Source: Argentina anserina
Taxonomy: Eukaryota > Streptophyta > Magnoliopsida > Rosales > Rosaceae
Assembly (NCBI RefSeq): GCF_933775445.1
Contig: NW_026089483.1
Location: 1 to 64,000, forward strand
DNA length: 64,000 nt
Reading direction: 5' to 3'
Positions 43,031-57,025 of the stretch are shown piece by piece (position 1 is the first letter of the stretch; each line of letters begins with the position of its first letter). The translations under genes and the position numbers were made by a program. The notes below the pieces were generated by a model. It searched no databases. It saw only the letters and a list, made by a program, of their open reading frames with translations, and had not been told where the DNA came from.

Positions 43031-43849
43031 ATTAGCATCAGCTATATTATTCACAATGTACGATGATGGTTATGATAGTTATGGTTATGATAGTTATGGT
43101 GATGCTGATTTTGGTAAACGATTGCAGTAGACAGCAGCTCGGGACAGACACAACTCATCGACACAAGTTGAGAGCGAGAGGGAGAAAATTGTTGGTCAAT
43201 AGTTTAGAGACCAAGAGATGGCTGATGACTTGATGTCAATATATTTAGGTATCTTGAGTGAGGGGATTCGTCTTGGCTGTCGCGTTTCAATATGTAGGTT
43301 TGTGTGATTATTGATAATAAATATCCAGTCGTCTTTTAGATCCGATAAGTTTGCGTTGTTCACCAATGAGGGAGAGTTGGCCAATAAACAACAACAACAG
43401 TGGAGGCGGCGGCAATAGCAGCAGCAGCAAGTAACTCAGTAACTGGCGTGTTTATTTTCTTGCGCGTTTTTCACTTAATTTCGAGGATTCAAATGATGGA
43501 TATAGGATGATGACGAGCAGCTCGAAGAATGGGCCAACTAGTTCGGCTGGCCAGCTGGCTGTCTGGTTGTTCAGACAGAAATAGAGTAGTAGTAGTAGTT
43601 TAGATGGTTGGTATTGTATCGACACTGGTAGGTGGAAATTCGTGGCGTCGTTCTGAGCCGCTTGGATACAGAGCAAGAGCAAGAGGAGATGTGAGTGTTT
43701 TTTCCCCAATTGATTGTGTGCTTGCAGTTAGACTGCCACTACTTTGCTGTGTGTTTGTGTGTGAGTGTGAGCTCGAGTGTGTGTGTGTGTGTCTGTCTGT
43801 GTGTGTGTGTTGTTTCGTTCGGTAGGTCGCCTGTATTGAGAGCTGCTGC

Positions 43850-43890
<41 letters not shown>

Positions 43891-45265
43891 AAGATACTAA
43901 ACTCTACCATTGCCTCATTTCTGCTTGCGCCGCCGCAGCAGCAGTGGCAGTGGCAAGAGGCAGCCGAAGGCAGCAACGACGACGACGACGACGACGACGA
44001 TGCGATGAATCTTTCCGAAATTTGTGCACCGTCGCCGCTGCCGAGAGATCTTGAGCAACGCACACACGAACAGACAGACAGGCTGACAGACGAACAAGCC
44101 CATTTGAGCCTGGCTGGGAGACAAACAAACAGACACACAGACAGCCGCACACGCGCGCGCGACCTGCGAGCGAGCGAGCTGAACAATGAGCGAGCGAGCG
44201 AGCGAGCGATACTCGGCATAAATCTACCCAGCGCGCACACACGAATCCCCATAGACCGTGTGTGGCGCTGCTGCTTTGCTCATGTCTGCTGTGGCCTGTC
44301 GGAGGGAACTCAATTCGGCCCCCATGGCGGCCCATTCAATCGGTAGCCAGGGATTGGGGGAAAGAAGGAGCGCCTTTGGAACAACAACCATGGACCAGGC
44401 GGCGGCGGCGGCGGCGGCGGCGGCAGTGTGCTAGGCCCCGTATCGTGCCTAGCACACTGCTGCGAAACGAGCAGCACTAAAGCAGCAGCAGCAGCGGCCC
44501 AAGCGAGAGCCTCCTCCACGCATGCACGGGCTCACCGCCATCATGGTTATGGGTGTTGTTGTTGTTGTTGTTGTTGTTGTTTTGGTGCCGCTGTTGCTAG
44601 CCCCATCGAGGTGGCAATTAGATCTCCCTCAAATGTGATGAGACCACCAGTAGAGGGAGAGAGTGAGCTTCATATTTCATCACCCGGCGGCGCGGACATG
44701 GTGAGAGACGTCTCCCCTCCATCATCGTCGGATGCTTGGACGCCTTTCGTCGGGTCCAACAGAACGCCGCGCACCTGTCCCGAGGCGCGTGCCAGCTCGC
44801 TCGCTGCAGCTTTTGTAAGGCTGTTGAGTCATTGACATTTCTTTCACTCGAGACGCATTTCCTCTTCCATCCTTGAGCTCATATTTCGTTGAGAATTCTG
44901 GACTGGCGGCGTCGTTGGTTCCAATGCAGCCACCGCTTGATGCCGAGCAGCCCATGTAGCGGCGGGCAGCGGCTGGCGCCTTTGGCGCGTGCTTCGCGTG
45001 CGTGTGCGCGCGCTCCGGGCAGGCCACGACGACGAGCCTGCGCTGCGCCCAGTCCGGCGCCCCAAGCTCGGCCTGCGCCCGACTCTCTCTCACTGGCTCC
45101 AAAGATAATCGCCCACAATTCCTATCCATTCCTAGATTATATTTATATATATCTCTCTATTTCTACTCAATATTGACACTTTGCATTATTTTTGCTGAAA
45201 AAATTTCTACCCGAGAGGAAGACAACGAAAGAATTGATGAACAACAGGAACCATCCCGGCAATAA
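43031..45265. other. Divergent intergenic region UBE2Q / WDR74, repeat-rich
   Basis: About 2.2 kb. A duplicated ggttatgatagttat unit lies at about 43069-43098. A TG/TCTG-rich tract at about 43750-43810, a CTG/GCC triplet run at about 43841-43890, GAC repeats at about 43978-44001, GAGC units at about 44186-44210, a GGC run at about 44399-44424 and a TTG run at about 44555-44581 follow. A 14-bp inverted repeat lies at 44423-44460. No coding frame is supported. Confidence 0.5.
44423..44460. repeat. 14-bp perfect inverted repeat, stem-loop
   Basis: The arms gcagtgtgctaggc (44423-44436) and gcctagcacactgc (44447-44460) are exact reverse complements around a 10-nt loop. It directly follows a GGC run. 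A stable hairpin could form in DNA or RNA; the stem is shorter than a usual microRNA precursor. Confidence 0.9.
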
Positions 45266-47212
45266 ATGGGCAAACCAACTCGCTACGATCTGAGCTCGGT
45301 GCTGCTCGGCGACGAGCTCGGCCAGATAAAGCTCATCCAGTTGGACCCGCGCTACGATGCCGACCCTGGCCCGGCCGAGCACGCCAAGGGGCCCGACTAT
45401 TGGGACAATCTGTCCGAGGCGCCCACGGAGGGCGGCCAGACCACGGCGACCAGGTCGCTGAATCGCCAGCAGCGCTCGCTCAGGAACCGTATTGTGAGGG
45501 TCCACGATCGTTGCCTGCAGAGGGAGCCGGCCGCGTCGCGCGCAATCACAAACATCAGACCGATCGAGGGAATTCACGAGAGCAACCTGGACACCACCGA
45601 CCGAGCCAACAATCTGTTCCTGATCACGAACAAGGTCGGCCAACTGTTTGTGTGCGACACCAACTCCATCCGACAGAGGCTCAGATATTGCACCCACTAT
45701 CCGGATTTGGGCGGCGATGGCTGCGGCGGCGGCTACGGCGGCGGCTACGGCGGCGACGGTAGCGGCGGCGGCGGCGGCGGCGGCGATACCCAGGATGAGC
45801 GACCCGAGATGGCGCCCATCCTGTCGCCGATCTATTACAACATGAATAGCAGGGTTTCGGTTTGCGGCGGCCAGCCCATCAATCAGACGGGCATTCTGGT
45901 GGTCTATTTGAACGGCGACATCCAGCACATCAACATCCCGCAGGACACGCTACAGGCGTCGCTCCGGATCAAGCGGAAAGCCATCCGAACGCTGGGCCTC
46001 GGCTACAATAGCGACGCCCGGGCCGTCCACTGGCGCATCGACGGCTCGAACGGAATCTGCTACTTCGACACGGAGGCCTCGTCGGCGCACCTGAACGAGA
46101 ACGACCCGCTCACCGACCTGGTGCTGGCCAGTCCAACGCACCGGATCAGCAGGAAGCACTGCGAACAAGCGCAACAGAGCCAGTACAGCCAGTCGCCGTG
46201 CATTAAGTCGCGCAAGCTCAACGAGCAGGGCCGACTAATTCCAACGCATGTGATAAATATGATTAGCTCGCGGGCCGACCAGCGGGGCGCGCAGGGCGTC
46301 AGCCGGAACTGTCGCTGGAGCTCGATTGCGTCGCTGAACTTGATCTACCGGAAGTTGGCCCTCTACGACCTGATCGGCTCGTCCGAGGCCGACTTCGCGC
46401 GCGGCCAGCGGCAGCCCGAATACGAGGTGACCAATTTCAAGCTCAACGACAATCGGCTCGCGCTGGGCGGCCGGCGCTACACGTTGCGCGTCTACGATGT
46501 TCAAACGCAGAAGCCCATCTACAACTGTCGCACGGGGCCGGGCGGGCAGCCGCTCGTGTGCCCCGCCAAGGGCGAGCCCTGCATGAGCGGCGACGTCGAC
46601 TGGCTGGGCGGCAACAAGACCACCAGGCGCACGCCCCACATGCTGGCCATCTGTTCGGGCGTCGACTCGATCGTGAACGTGTACGATCTTCGCTCGCCGA
46701 AGCCGGCCTTCCACATCGATCTCACGCAGGAGACCGAGACCAGGTGGCAACCCTATCGGAATCATCCGCGCGGTTGCATGTTTACGCGCATCTGCGCCTC
46801 CGGCGCGCCCTACTCGACGGCGGTGCCCTCGCAGCAGCTCGCGCTCGGCTCCACCAACGGACAGGTGCACCTGATAGATCTGCGATTTGTGGCCAAATCC
46901 TACCGGCCGCTCGGCATGTTGTCCGGCTTCTGTGGCGGCTCGGTGCGCGAGCTCCGCTTCGTGTCCGAGTCGTTCGATACGAGCAAGATGATCAGCTGCG
47001 CAACAGATCGCTTCGTGCGCATCCACAAGATTCACACCTCGTTCACGTCGGTGGTATCGCAAAAGTTGGCCACCGAGGTGTTTCTGGGCACCCGGCCCAC
47101 CTGCATTCAGCCAGTTTGCGACGAGATCACCCAAAGCTATCTCACAAGTATCAGCAGCAGCTCCGACTCGGACCTGTCCAGATCCGAGTCGGGCAGCTGG
47201 TCGATGCTATGA
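45266..47212 (+). CDS. WDR74: WD repeat protein 74 homolog (60S biogenesis)
   Basis: Beta-propeller protein of the WDR74/Nsa1 family, which works with the AAA ATPase NVL2 in nucleolar pre-60S maturation. In 648 residues several WD-like blades are seen: IYNCRTGPGGQP after LRVYDVQTQK, then SIVNVYDLRSPKPAFHIDL, LALGSTNGQVHLIDLRF and MISCATDRFVRIHKIHT. The last blades, GGSVRELRF through FVRIHKI and VFLGTRPTCI, match the WDR74 C-terminus best. It is longer than human WDR74 (385), mainly through insertions, including a Gly-rich stretch near 151-172 and a Ser/Asp tail. GC-rich codons (GGC, CTC, TCG) dominate. Single exon. Confidence 0.8.
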   Translation: MGKPTRYDLSSVLLGDELGQIKLIQLDPRYDADPGPAEHAKGPDYWDNLSEAPTEGGQTTATRSLNRQQRSLRNRIVRVHDRCLQREPAASRAITNIRPIEGIHESNLDTTDRANNLFLITNKVGQLFVCDTNSIRQRLRYCTHYPDLGGDGCGGGYGGGYGGDGSGGGGGGGDTQDERPEMAPILSPIYYNMNSRVSVCGGQPINQTGILVVYLNGDIQHINIPQDTLQASLRIKRKAIRTLGLGYNSDARAVHWRIDGSNGICYFDTEASSAHLNENDPLTDLVLASPTHRISRKHCEQAQQSQYSQSPCIKSRKLNEQGRLIPTHVINMISSRADQRGAQGVSRNCRWSSIASLNLIYRKLALYDLIGSSEADFARGQRQPEYEVTNFKLNDNRLALGGRRYTLRVYDVQTQKPIYNCRTGPGGQPLVCPAKGEPCMSGDVDWLGGNKTTRRTPHMLAICSGVDSIVNVYDLRSPKPAFHIDLTQETETRWQPYRNHPRGCMFTRICASGAPYSTAVPSQQLALGSTNGQVHLIDLRFVAKSYRPLGMLSGFCGGSVRELRFVSESFDTSKMISCATDRFVRIHKIHTSFTSVVSQKLATEVFLGTRPTCIQPVCDEITQSYLTSISSSSDSDLSRSESGSWSML

Positions 47213-48015
47213 TGCTGCTGCTGCTGCTGCTGCTGCCTCCTCCTACTCCATGTGCAATACGATAAAATATATATTTTATAAAAGAGATGTACCATATTTT
47301 CGCAAACACGCGGACACCTTTTGACATTCGCTCCGGAGCGCAATTGATTTTTTAAATTTTTGCAAAATAAGCTCTTGCGGTTGAACTTATATTAGGGACA
47401 CATGATGATGATGATGATGATGATGATGGATTAACAATTAGGCTAAGTTCATTATTTACACTTGCTTATTATAACTTGAGGGGTATAGTTTTCCTCCTTC
47501 ATGGTGGCGATCCCGCTCTCGAAAACAGTCCTCCCAGTTTGTGGTGTCATCCGACAACAAGCTGGCGGGCACGCCCAGATAGATAACAACGGTAACAACA
47601 ATCTTGTCTAGCCGATCAGATTTCATGATTGTAGCTGTCAAAATGATTCCTCTTTCCTTGGATTACAATTGACAATCGCATTGCCAACTCGATATCGACG
47701 TCGAAATGATGATGATGATGATGATCACTAATCGGCTGGCACTTGTAAAAAGTCCCAGTCTGATGAGTGAATGATGCTGGTGGTGGTGGTTTATGCTGAA
47801 GATTTTTGGTCGGTTTGAGGTTCAAATGATGTCCACTGTTGTGTTTCACTTCGACTGTCTATCGAATGGAAGCCTGATAAAAATGCCTAGACAAACAAAC
47901 ATGGTTTTTTCCTTTAAATACATTCTTATCGAATCATGAAAAATCATTTCATTCTTTTCTTTTTGTTCCCCTAAATTGCGATGATCTCTCTCTCTCTCTC
48001 TATTTAAAAACTAAC
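47213..48015. other. Intergenic between convergent WDR74 and PKC
   Basis: About 800 bp with a CTG run directly after the WDR74 stop (47214-47235), (ATG)n at about 47402-47429, ATG/ATC runs near 47705-47725 and a CT run at about 47987-48001. Short minus-strand frames here (47456-47849) are judged spurious. Confidence 0.5.
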
Positions 48016-50683
<2,668 letters not shown>

Positions 50684-50787
50684 CTACGAAGATCTATATA
50701 TATATATATATAAATATCTGTATATATTGATAATTATAAGTACTTGTGTGTTCCCTTGTAGAAACAGCCTAGCAGTCTCTTTTGTTC

Positions 50788-50835
50788 GCTTCAGTTCGGT
50801 TCAGTTCAGTTCAGTTCAGTTCGATTCAGTTCAAT
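50788..50835. repeat. (TTCAG)n pentanucleotide repeat
   Basis: Imperfect TTCAG/TTCGG units about 165 bp upstream of the PKC start; a TA run lies just before it (about 50692-50712). Confidence 0.85.
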
Positions 50836-51664
50836 TCGATTTGTTGTCTTGTTTATAATTTAGCAACAGCGATAATAATGTATAATAATTGGCTGATGAT
50901 AGCAATGGTAACAATAGTGGTAATCCTTTGCTTGTCATTGCTCATCAATTGTAGTCTGCGGCGGCGGCGGCGGCTACGGCTGCGGCTCATCTCGACTCTG
51001 AATCCATTCTGAAGCGTCTGACATTTTGGGCCAGCCAGCCAGCAGCTCTCTCATCATCCAATTCCGACGACACCAGCCCCGAATCTTGTCCGGTTACTTA
51101 GGCTACAGCACATACAACACGCTTAAATTAGGCCCAAAATTCTACTTCTTCTATTCGGTGGTTGCACACGATTGAACCCAATTCAAATCAATAGCTGCGG
51201 CTCAGTGCGCGCATAAATACGTAAACACACAGCTGCGGTGATAATAGTTTCCGAGTTTGTCAATTTTGATTAGCGCAATTTTGCGCAATTATTGGAATAT
51301 TGTTTCGCTTTTCGTTCAACAAAGCGGTAGTCAGCATCGATGGTCTAGAATGGTTTTGGCGGCCGAAGCCGCTAGCGTCGTTTAGTCGATGAAAAACTAA
51401 ATCGAACAGCCTCTTGCTGCTTCAAGCTGCCGGCCCGATGAGTAACCGTCTGCCGCTGACGACGACAACAATAACACAAGACGACGATCGAATCTCAGGG
51501 CGCAACTGATGGCCTTGCTGGCGGCCTCATAGCCGTATGTCTGTCTATGGTGGTGGACGCGCTGCACTAAACTTGAGATTCCTCTTTCTCTTCTATCATA
51601 ACTTGACGACGTCCACGACGGCTGGCCTCTAGATGCTCCCGGGGCAAGCTTAAGTTGTGCAAGT

Positions 51665-51743
51665 ATTACAACAACAACAACAACAACAACACCAGCAGCG
51701 GCAGCAACACCAACAAGAGCACCAACAACTACTTCTACAACTA

Positions 51744-51774
<31 letters not shown>

Positions 51775-51781
51775 TATTATT
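51665..51781. repeat. (CAA)n followed by (TTA)n
   Basis: A CAA run (about 51668-51691) is followed by CAAC/CAG-type units and then a TTA run (about 51742-51781). Confidence 0.85.
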
Positions 51782-51928
51782 GTTGTTATTATTGCTTATA
51801 TATTTGTTTTGTCTATTTTTGCGCGTTAGTGTTGTTCCTCTGTGACGAAGGCTTTAGTTCTATTCGTTCGTTCGTTCGCTCTTTCTCTCTTTCTATCGCT
51901 GTCGCTGTCGCCCAATTCGCGCTGCTCA

Positions 51929-52020
51929 CCAGTCAGCCAGCCAGCCAGTCAGTCAGTCAGCCAGTCAGTCAGCCAGCCTAGCTAGCTATCCAGCCAGCCA
52001 GCCAGCCAGCCAGCCAGCAG
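51929..52020. repeat. (CCAG/TCAG)n tandem repeat
   Basis: About 90 bp of CCAG and TCAG units with a central GCTAGCTA motif. A reverse-complement counterpart, (CTGG)n with GCTAGCTAGCT, lies at 52262-52310. Confidence 0.9.
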
Positions 52021-52261
52021 TAGCAGCCAAGTTCCCCTCAGTCCTGTGGGCGCGTTGCTGCTTTTCCCGCCGCCGCCGCTGCTTCATGCGCAAAATTGCC
52101 AACCGAACGCTCCTCTCTCAACTCGAACGAAATGGAGCGAATTCGCTCGTTCGTTTCTAAACTCCCTGGTCGTCGTCGTCGTCGTCGTTAGTAGTGCACA
52201 GTGCTGCTGCTGCTGCCGCCGCCGCCGCTGCGACTAGTGTATGCCTCTCTTTGGGCCAGCA

Positions 52262-52310
52262 AGCTGGCTAGCTAGCTAGCTCGATAGCTGGCTGGCTGGC
52301 TGGCTGGCTG
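52262..52310. repeat. (CTGG)n with GCTA units, inverse of the 51.9-kb repeat
   Basis: ctggctagctagctagctcg followed by six GGCT units, in opposite orientation to the repeat about 250 bp to the left. Confidence 0.85.
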
Positions 52311-53826
52311 CTGCTGCTGGCATTCGAGCCCGAGCCCGCTATTCGCGCAATGCTTTACAATGGCGCGCCGAGCCCCTAGTGCACCAATTTCGCCCGACGC
52401 TGCACAGCACAGCAGCGCGCGCACAACTGCAGAGAGTAAGCACAGCCAGCCGCCGCCGCCGCCGCGCACTGAAGCGGAGGCCTGGCCAACCGAGCCAGCA
52501 GCAGCCAGGTTGGCCCAGCTCGCGAGTCTCTGTGTGTGTGTGTTTATATACGCGCGGCGCGCGCGCGCGAGCGCGAAACCGAGCGCCCCCTCGCGCGCCC
52601 TCTCTGCATGCCAGAAGGTAGCGCCGAGCTTGGCTGCAGCAGAGCGTGTGCTGCTCGCGCGCACTCTCACACGGCGGGGCGGCCGCCGGCCCTGGCAGCC
52701 AGGGGCCAGGCGCAGCCCGGAACGGAGTGCCGCCCGCCAGTGCAGCAACCCTTAGCTAACGGGCGGCCCAGGTGGAGCCCGCTGAACCCACAGCCGCCGC
52801 CGCCGCCGCCGCCGCTGCGAGATGGGAGGAATACAACAGGGCGCTAATATATTGTCGCGGCCTGAAACTGGCAGACTCGGCCGGCCGGCCGGCCAGCCGG
52901 TCGCTATATTCAGAGGACTCGCCCGATGCAAGGCGGCGACGCGCTTTCAGTGACGCTCCTCACTCCACCCGTCCGTCTGTCTGTCTGTCATGTAGCCAAG
53001 GCCGCCGCCGCCGCCTCTGCCGCGAGCAGTGCATTATGCGCCCGGCCAGCGAGCTGACCAGCTCCTGCTCTGAGCAGAGGCGGCCGGCCGGCTGGCTGCG
53101 AATTCAAACAGGCGGCGCACCAGCTGACTGATATCTCGCGGCTGACATCTTGCGCCGATCGGCCGGCAGCCGATCGGCCGGCCCGCCCGCCCAGCTGGAA
53201 ATCGGCCTCGGACAGATAAGACAAACGCGCTGCGGGCAACAATGAGCGCCGCCCGAGCGGGCCCGAAGAGATGCCCTCGGTCGCGCTCGATGGGCGCCCG
53301 AACAGTTCCAAGCAAGCCCCTTAAGCTCCCATTCTGAGGCACCGGCGGCGGCGGCGGCGGCGGCGGCGCTGCTTGCCGAATCGGCAAATTATTCAATTAA
53401 AAGTTGGTCGACCCCGTTTCTCGACGCGACCCCCAAGCCCGGACTGCTCAGGCTGGCGCCCAAGCCCAAGCCAATCAGGCGCCCCGAATTGCACGCCGCT
53501 CGCCGGCGACGAGAGGAGCCGTCCGCCAGCCACCATTCAGCCGGTTGCTACTCTCTCGCTCTTCGGCTGGCCGGGCTCGAACAAGCTCGCCGATTTATAT
53601 ACAAATAAAGGGGCCGCCGCCGCTGCTCGTCGGATAATCTCTAGTTTAGATTGGCGCCAAGCATCACTGAACTCGCGCGAGCTCGCAGAGCTTTTGTGGG
53701 CCCAAAAATCTATTCACATCCAATTTCGTTTGATTGGATTCAATTTGGGCGCCTTCTGGAGCTGCCAGCTCGGGCGCGATCGCTCGCTGGCTGGCTTTCG
53801 AGTCGCGCGCCCAGGGGCCTCGATCG

Positions 53827-53928
53827 GCCCAAGCCCAAGCCCAAGCCCAAGCTCGAGCGCAAGCCCAGGCGCTAGCCCGAGCCCGAGCCCGAGCCCGAGC
53901 CCAAGCTGGCTGGCTGGCTGGCTGGCTC
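53827..53928. repeat. (AAGCCC)n, (GAGCCC)n and (TGGC)n compound repeat
   Basis: Hexamers AAGCCC and GAGCCC in tandem followed by TGGC units; no coding meaning seen. Confidence 0.85.
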
Positions 53929-54297
53929 CATTATTAGGGAGGAGCCAGCCAGGCCGAGGCGACGCTTTTCCCGCTTGGCAGCCGAGTTTCGACGATGGCG
54001 CCGCCGCCGCTACTTAAGACGACGACGACGACGACTCGCAGGCCGGCCGCTTTAAGCGATCTTATCGGGGCCGCCCAGATCGCGATCAGCATCTCAAATC
54101 GATGCAGATATTCTTCCTCTTATTTTGCTGATGCCGCTGCTGGCGCTGCGTTTGCCTGTCGCGCAAGCTAGATAGAGAGAGAGAGCCCTCCTTGAGGACC
54201 TCGCGCTCGCGTCGACAAGTATTGAGTTTCGGCACTCGGACAAAAGCAGCAGCCGCCCGCGGACTCCCACGCAAGCGCACGCATTTTTCTTGCCACT

Positions 54298-54335
<38 letters not shown>
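54298..54335. repeat. (GCC)n trinucleotide repeat
   Basis: About 12 pure GCC units. Similar shorter runs lie at about 52795-52817, 53341-53370, 54592-54610 and 58496-58520. Confidence 0.95.
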
Positions 54336-55484
54336 AGCCAAGTGTGTGTGTTTGTGTACAAAGACCACCGAGCGGCGAGAACATAGAAACTCGGATCACG
54401 CTCGGCGGCGACGGCGGCGCCGCCTAATCGGCTCGGCCGGGCCCGAAGATGGCCAACTGAGCGGCGCCTGTGTCATGTCGATGTCGCCCGAGCAGCCGCC
54501 GCCGCCGCCGCCGATGCAGATAAATGTTTTCTCCTGCAAACAAGCCGCCAGTTGGGGGCCGGCTGCGTCTCCTTGCCGTCGTCGTCGTCGTCGCCGCCGC
54601 CGCCGCCGGGAGACACAACTCGCTGGGTCCAGTTGGTGTTGAATAACAAGCACAAGCCAGTTGGTTGCTTCGGGCCGCAACCTTGGTTCGGCCAGCTCGG
54701 CCGAGTGTCGTCTGGCGGCAAGTGGCGCCGCCGCCGCCGCCGCCGCCGTCGCCGACATTCAAGATGGCCGGTCGGCGGGCCGAGCGCGCTTGGGCTCGCC
54801 CTTGCGCCTGGGCCAGCTGATTCATTTCGATTCAATTTGTGTCCGCTGGCCTGAATTCTCTGAGGCCTTGTTGGCGGCCTAAATCAAATGTTCGCCGGCC
54901 TAAACTGCGCCGCCGCTGCCACTGCCGCCGCTGTGCCGCTACTGCTGCTGCTGCCAGTGCCACTGCCGCCGCTGCTGCTGCTTCTGCCAGGCCCAAACTA
55001 TGCCGCCAGCAGAGCGCGAGCGGCAAGTTTTTGCCCGGGCTCTCTGTCAGCTCCAGGCCTTAAGCGCGCGCGCGCCCGTCCAAATCAGCGGCCAGCCAGC
55101 CAGCCAGCCAGCCAGTCAGCCAGCCAGCTTGCAGTCAGCCGTCTGGGCTCACAAGCGAGAGCCGCCGCCGCTGCCGCCGCCGCTGGATGCTGATACTGGC
55201 GCCAGGCAGCCTTGGTGTTTGAGCCAGAGTCGGCTCGACTCCGCTAAGGCCTTCCTGGCGCAGCCTCCTTGTCCCAGGTCCGGGCCCAGCTCAAACACAC
55301 ACACACACACACAGAGCTGGCCCGCCGAGGACACTGGGCGGCCCCCAGCCCACTCTCGGTGGGCTTTTTATATGCCCGGCCGCTGGACTTAATCTTTTCG
55401 CACGACTCGCTCGACGGTAGCTCGGCAAGACCAAATTGGACATCGATGAAGATAGATAGGGGAGTGTCTGTTCGGTGCGGTGCG

Positions 55485-55522
55485 CGTTGCGTTGCGTTGC
55501 GTTGCGTTGCGTTGCGTTGCGT
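55485..55522. repeat. (GTTGC)n pentanucleotide repeat
   Basis: Seven near-perfect GTTGC units. Confidence 0.95.
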
Positions 55523-56191
55523 TTCGGATTTGGATTTGGATCAGGCGCCCGCTCGAGGGGGCGTCTCCATCCAAAGTAAGCGGCCCAAATCTTGGAGGCT
55601 GACTTTCGATATCGAGCGAGCGGACGAGCTAGCTAGCTGGCGAACTAGCGGGCGGCCTGCTGCTGGGCGCGCGCCACCTGCTCGCCAGTCAGCTGGCCGG
55701 CCTCACAAGTGCGTCGCTAGTCTCTGTGTGTGTGTGTGTGTGTTTGCGCGGGCGCGCGTGTCTCTTGAGGCTGCGCCAATTGAGTCGGCCGGCCGGCCGG
55801 CCCCGAGCGGACTGCCCCTCAGCCGGCCGCACTTGGGCCCGCGCTGATTAATTAAGAATTTCAACCCGATTAATATGAGACCGCCGCTTCGTGGGCCATT
55901 CGAGGCCGGCTTGACCTGCTGGTGGCTTGTCGGCCGGCCGCATTGACAGAGTTAGCTGGCCGGCTGGAGCGCAAGCCATTGTTAATGGAGTGATTCAATT
56001 ATTCATTCAGTGCGCTGCTCATTCACCTTCAAGCGCGCGCCACTCAATCTATCTCTCTTGCGTTGTGTGTGTGCGCCTCCCTCCCTCCCTCTTTGGCTTG
56101 CTCGCGCCTTTCTAGTCGGTCGGTCGGCCGGCCGGCCCGCAGCATATGGGCCCCCCTTCCGCATCCGGCCCGGGCTGGCTGGCCGTCGAGT

Positions 56192-56217
56192 GTGTGTGTG
56201 TGTGTGTGTGTGTGTGT
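56192..56217. repeat. (TG)n microsatellite
   Basis: About 13 TG units; other CA/TG runs in this block lie at about 55292-55313, 55723-55743 and 56932-56947. Confidence 0.95.
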
Positions 56218-56482
56218 AGCCATTATTGCGCGGACAGGCGCGCATCCAGTCGCTGCTGGCAGATTAAGCGACGACAGGCTCTCGTCTTTCTCTCAAGCGG
56301 CGGCGGCGGCACGTTCTTGGACACGGGCCGGCGCCGGCTGCTGCCGGTGCCCAGGCTCGATCCAACCCTCTCGGCATCCTTTCATTGAATGCTAATGGAG
56401 TGAGATTGAGTTCGGGCGGCATTTTAGCTGCCTGCACCGGGGTCGGTTTGGCTTGCGAGGCGACGCGGCGATGCTATCTGCC

Positions 56483-56584
56483 GAGACGAGGCGAGACGAG
56501 GCGAGATGAGATGAGAGAAGCGGAGATGAGAAGAGCGGAGAAGAGAAGGGAAGAGATGGGATGGGATGGGATGGGAAGGGAGAC
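56483..56584. repeat. Polypurine tract (about 100 bp)
   Basis: Almost all G/A on the plus strand, with sub-repeats GAGACGAGGC (two copies) and GATGG (about four copies). Such tracts can adopt triplex structures. Confidence 0.85.
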
Positions 56585-56744
56585 AATCCGAGCGGAGCTC
56601 GCCTCCATTTGCGGGCCAACGAAGCTCATAGAGAGTCGCCACCAAGTGAGCCGGCGCAGTGCGATGATTGAGCGAGCAGGAAGAGAAATGGGCCCACCGA
56701 CTGACTAACCGAATGCGCCCAAGGTCTCTTCATCGTCGTCGTCG

Positions 56745-56746
<2 letters not shown>

Positions 56747-56793
<47 letters not shown>
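56747..56793. repeat. (ATT)n microsatellite
   Basis: About 15 pure ATT units, preceded by CGT units. Confidence 0.95.
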
Positions 56794-56994
56794 CATAAAG
56801 GCGGCCATCTACTGTTGCTCGAGTGTCTTTTCTTCTCGGGCCAGCCGGCGAATCAGGCAGCATCCTGTGTGCCCCTTCCCGAGCGCCAATTAGTGCGATG
56901 GTCTCCGCGATGGAGAGACCGAAAGAAGGTACACACACACACACACAAGATGCAGCGGCACCAGTAATGTGCTTGGCGGGCACAAAATAAAACA

Positions 56995-57025
56995 AAATAG
57001 AATAAAATAAAATAAAATAAAATAA
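56995..57025. repeat. (AAAAT)n pentanucleotide repeat
   Basis: About six AAAAT-type units in otherwise GC-rich DNA. Confidence 0.9.

Noticed and set aside
43695..44252. Frames with poly-Ala or Cys/Val runs in the UBE2Q-WDR74 gap
   Set aside because: Produced by TG, GCC and GAC microsatellites in all frames; no conserved segment.
46235..47134. 299-codon minus-strand frame opposite WDR74
   Set aside because: GC-biased third positions in WDR74 remove stops on the other strand. The product has no recognisable domain, while the plus strand has WD repeats.
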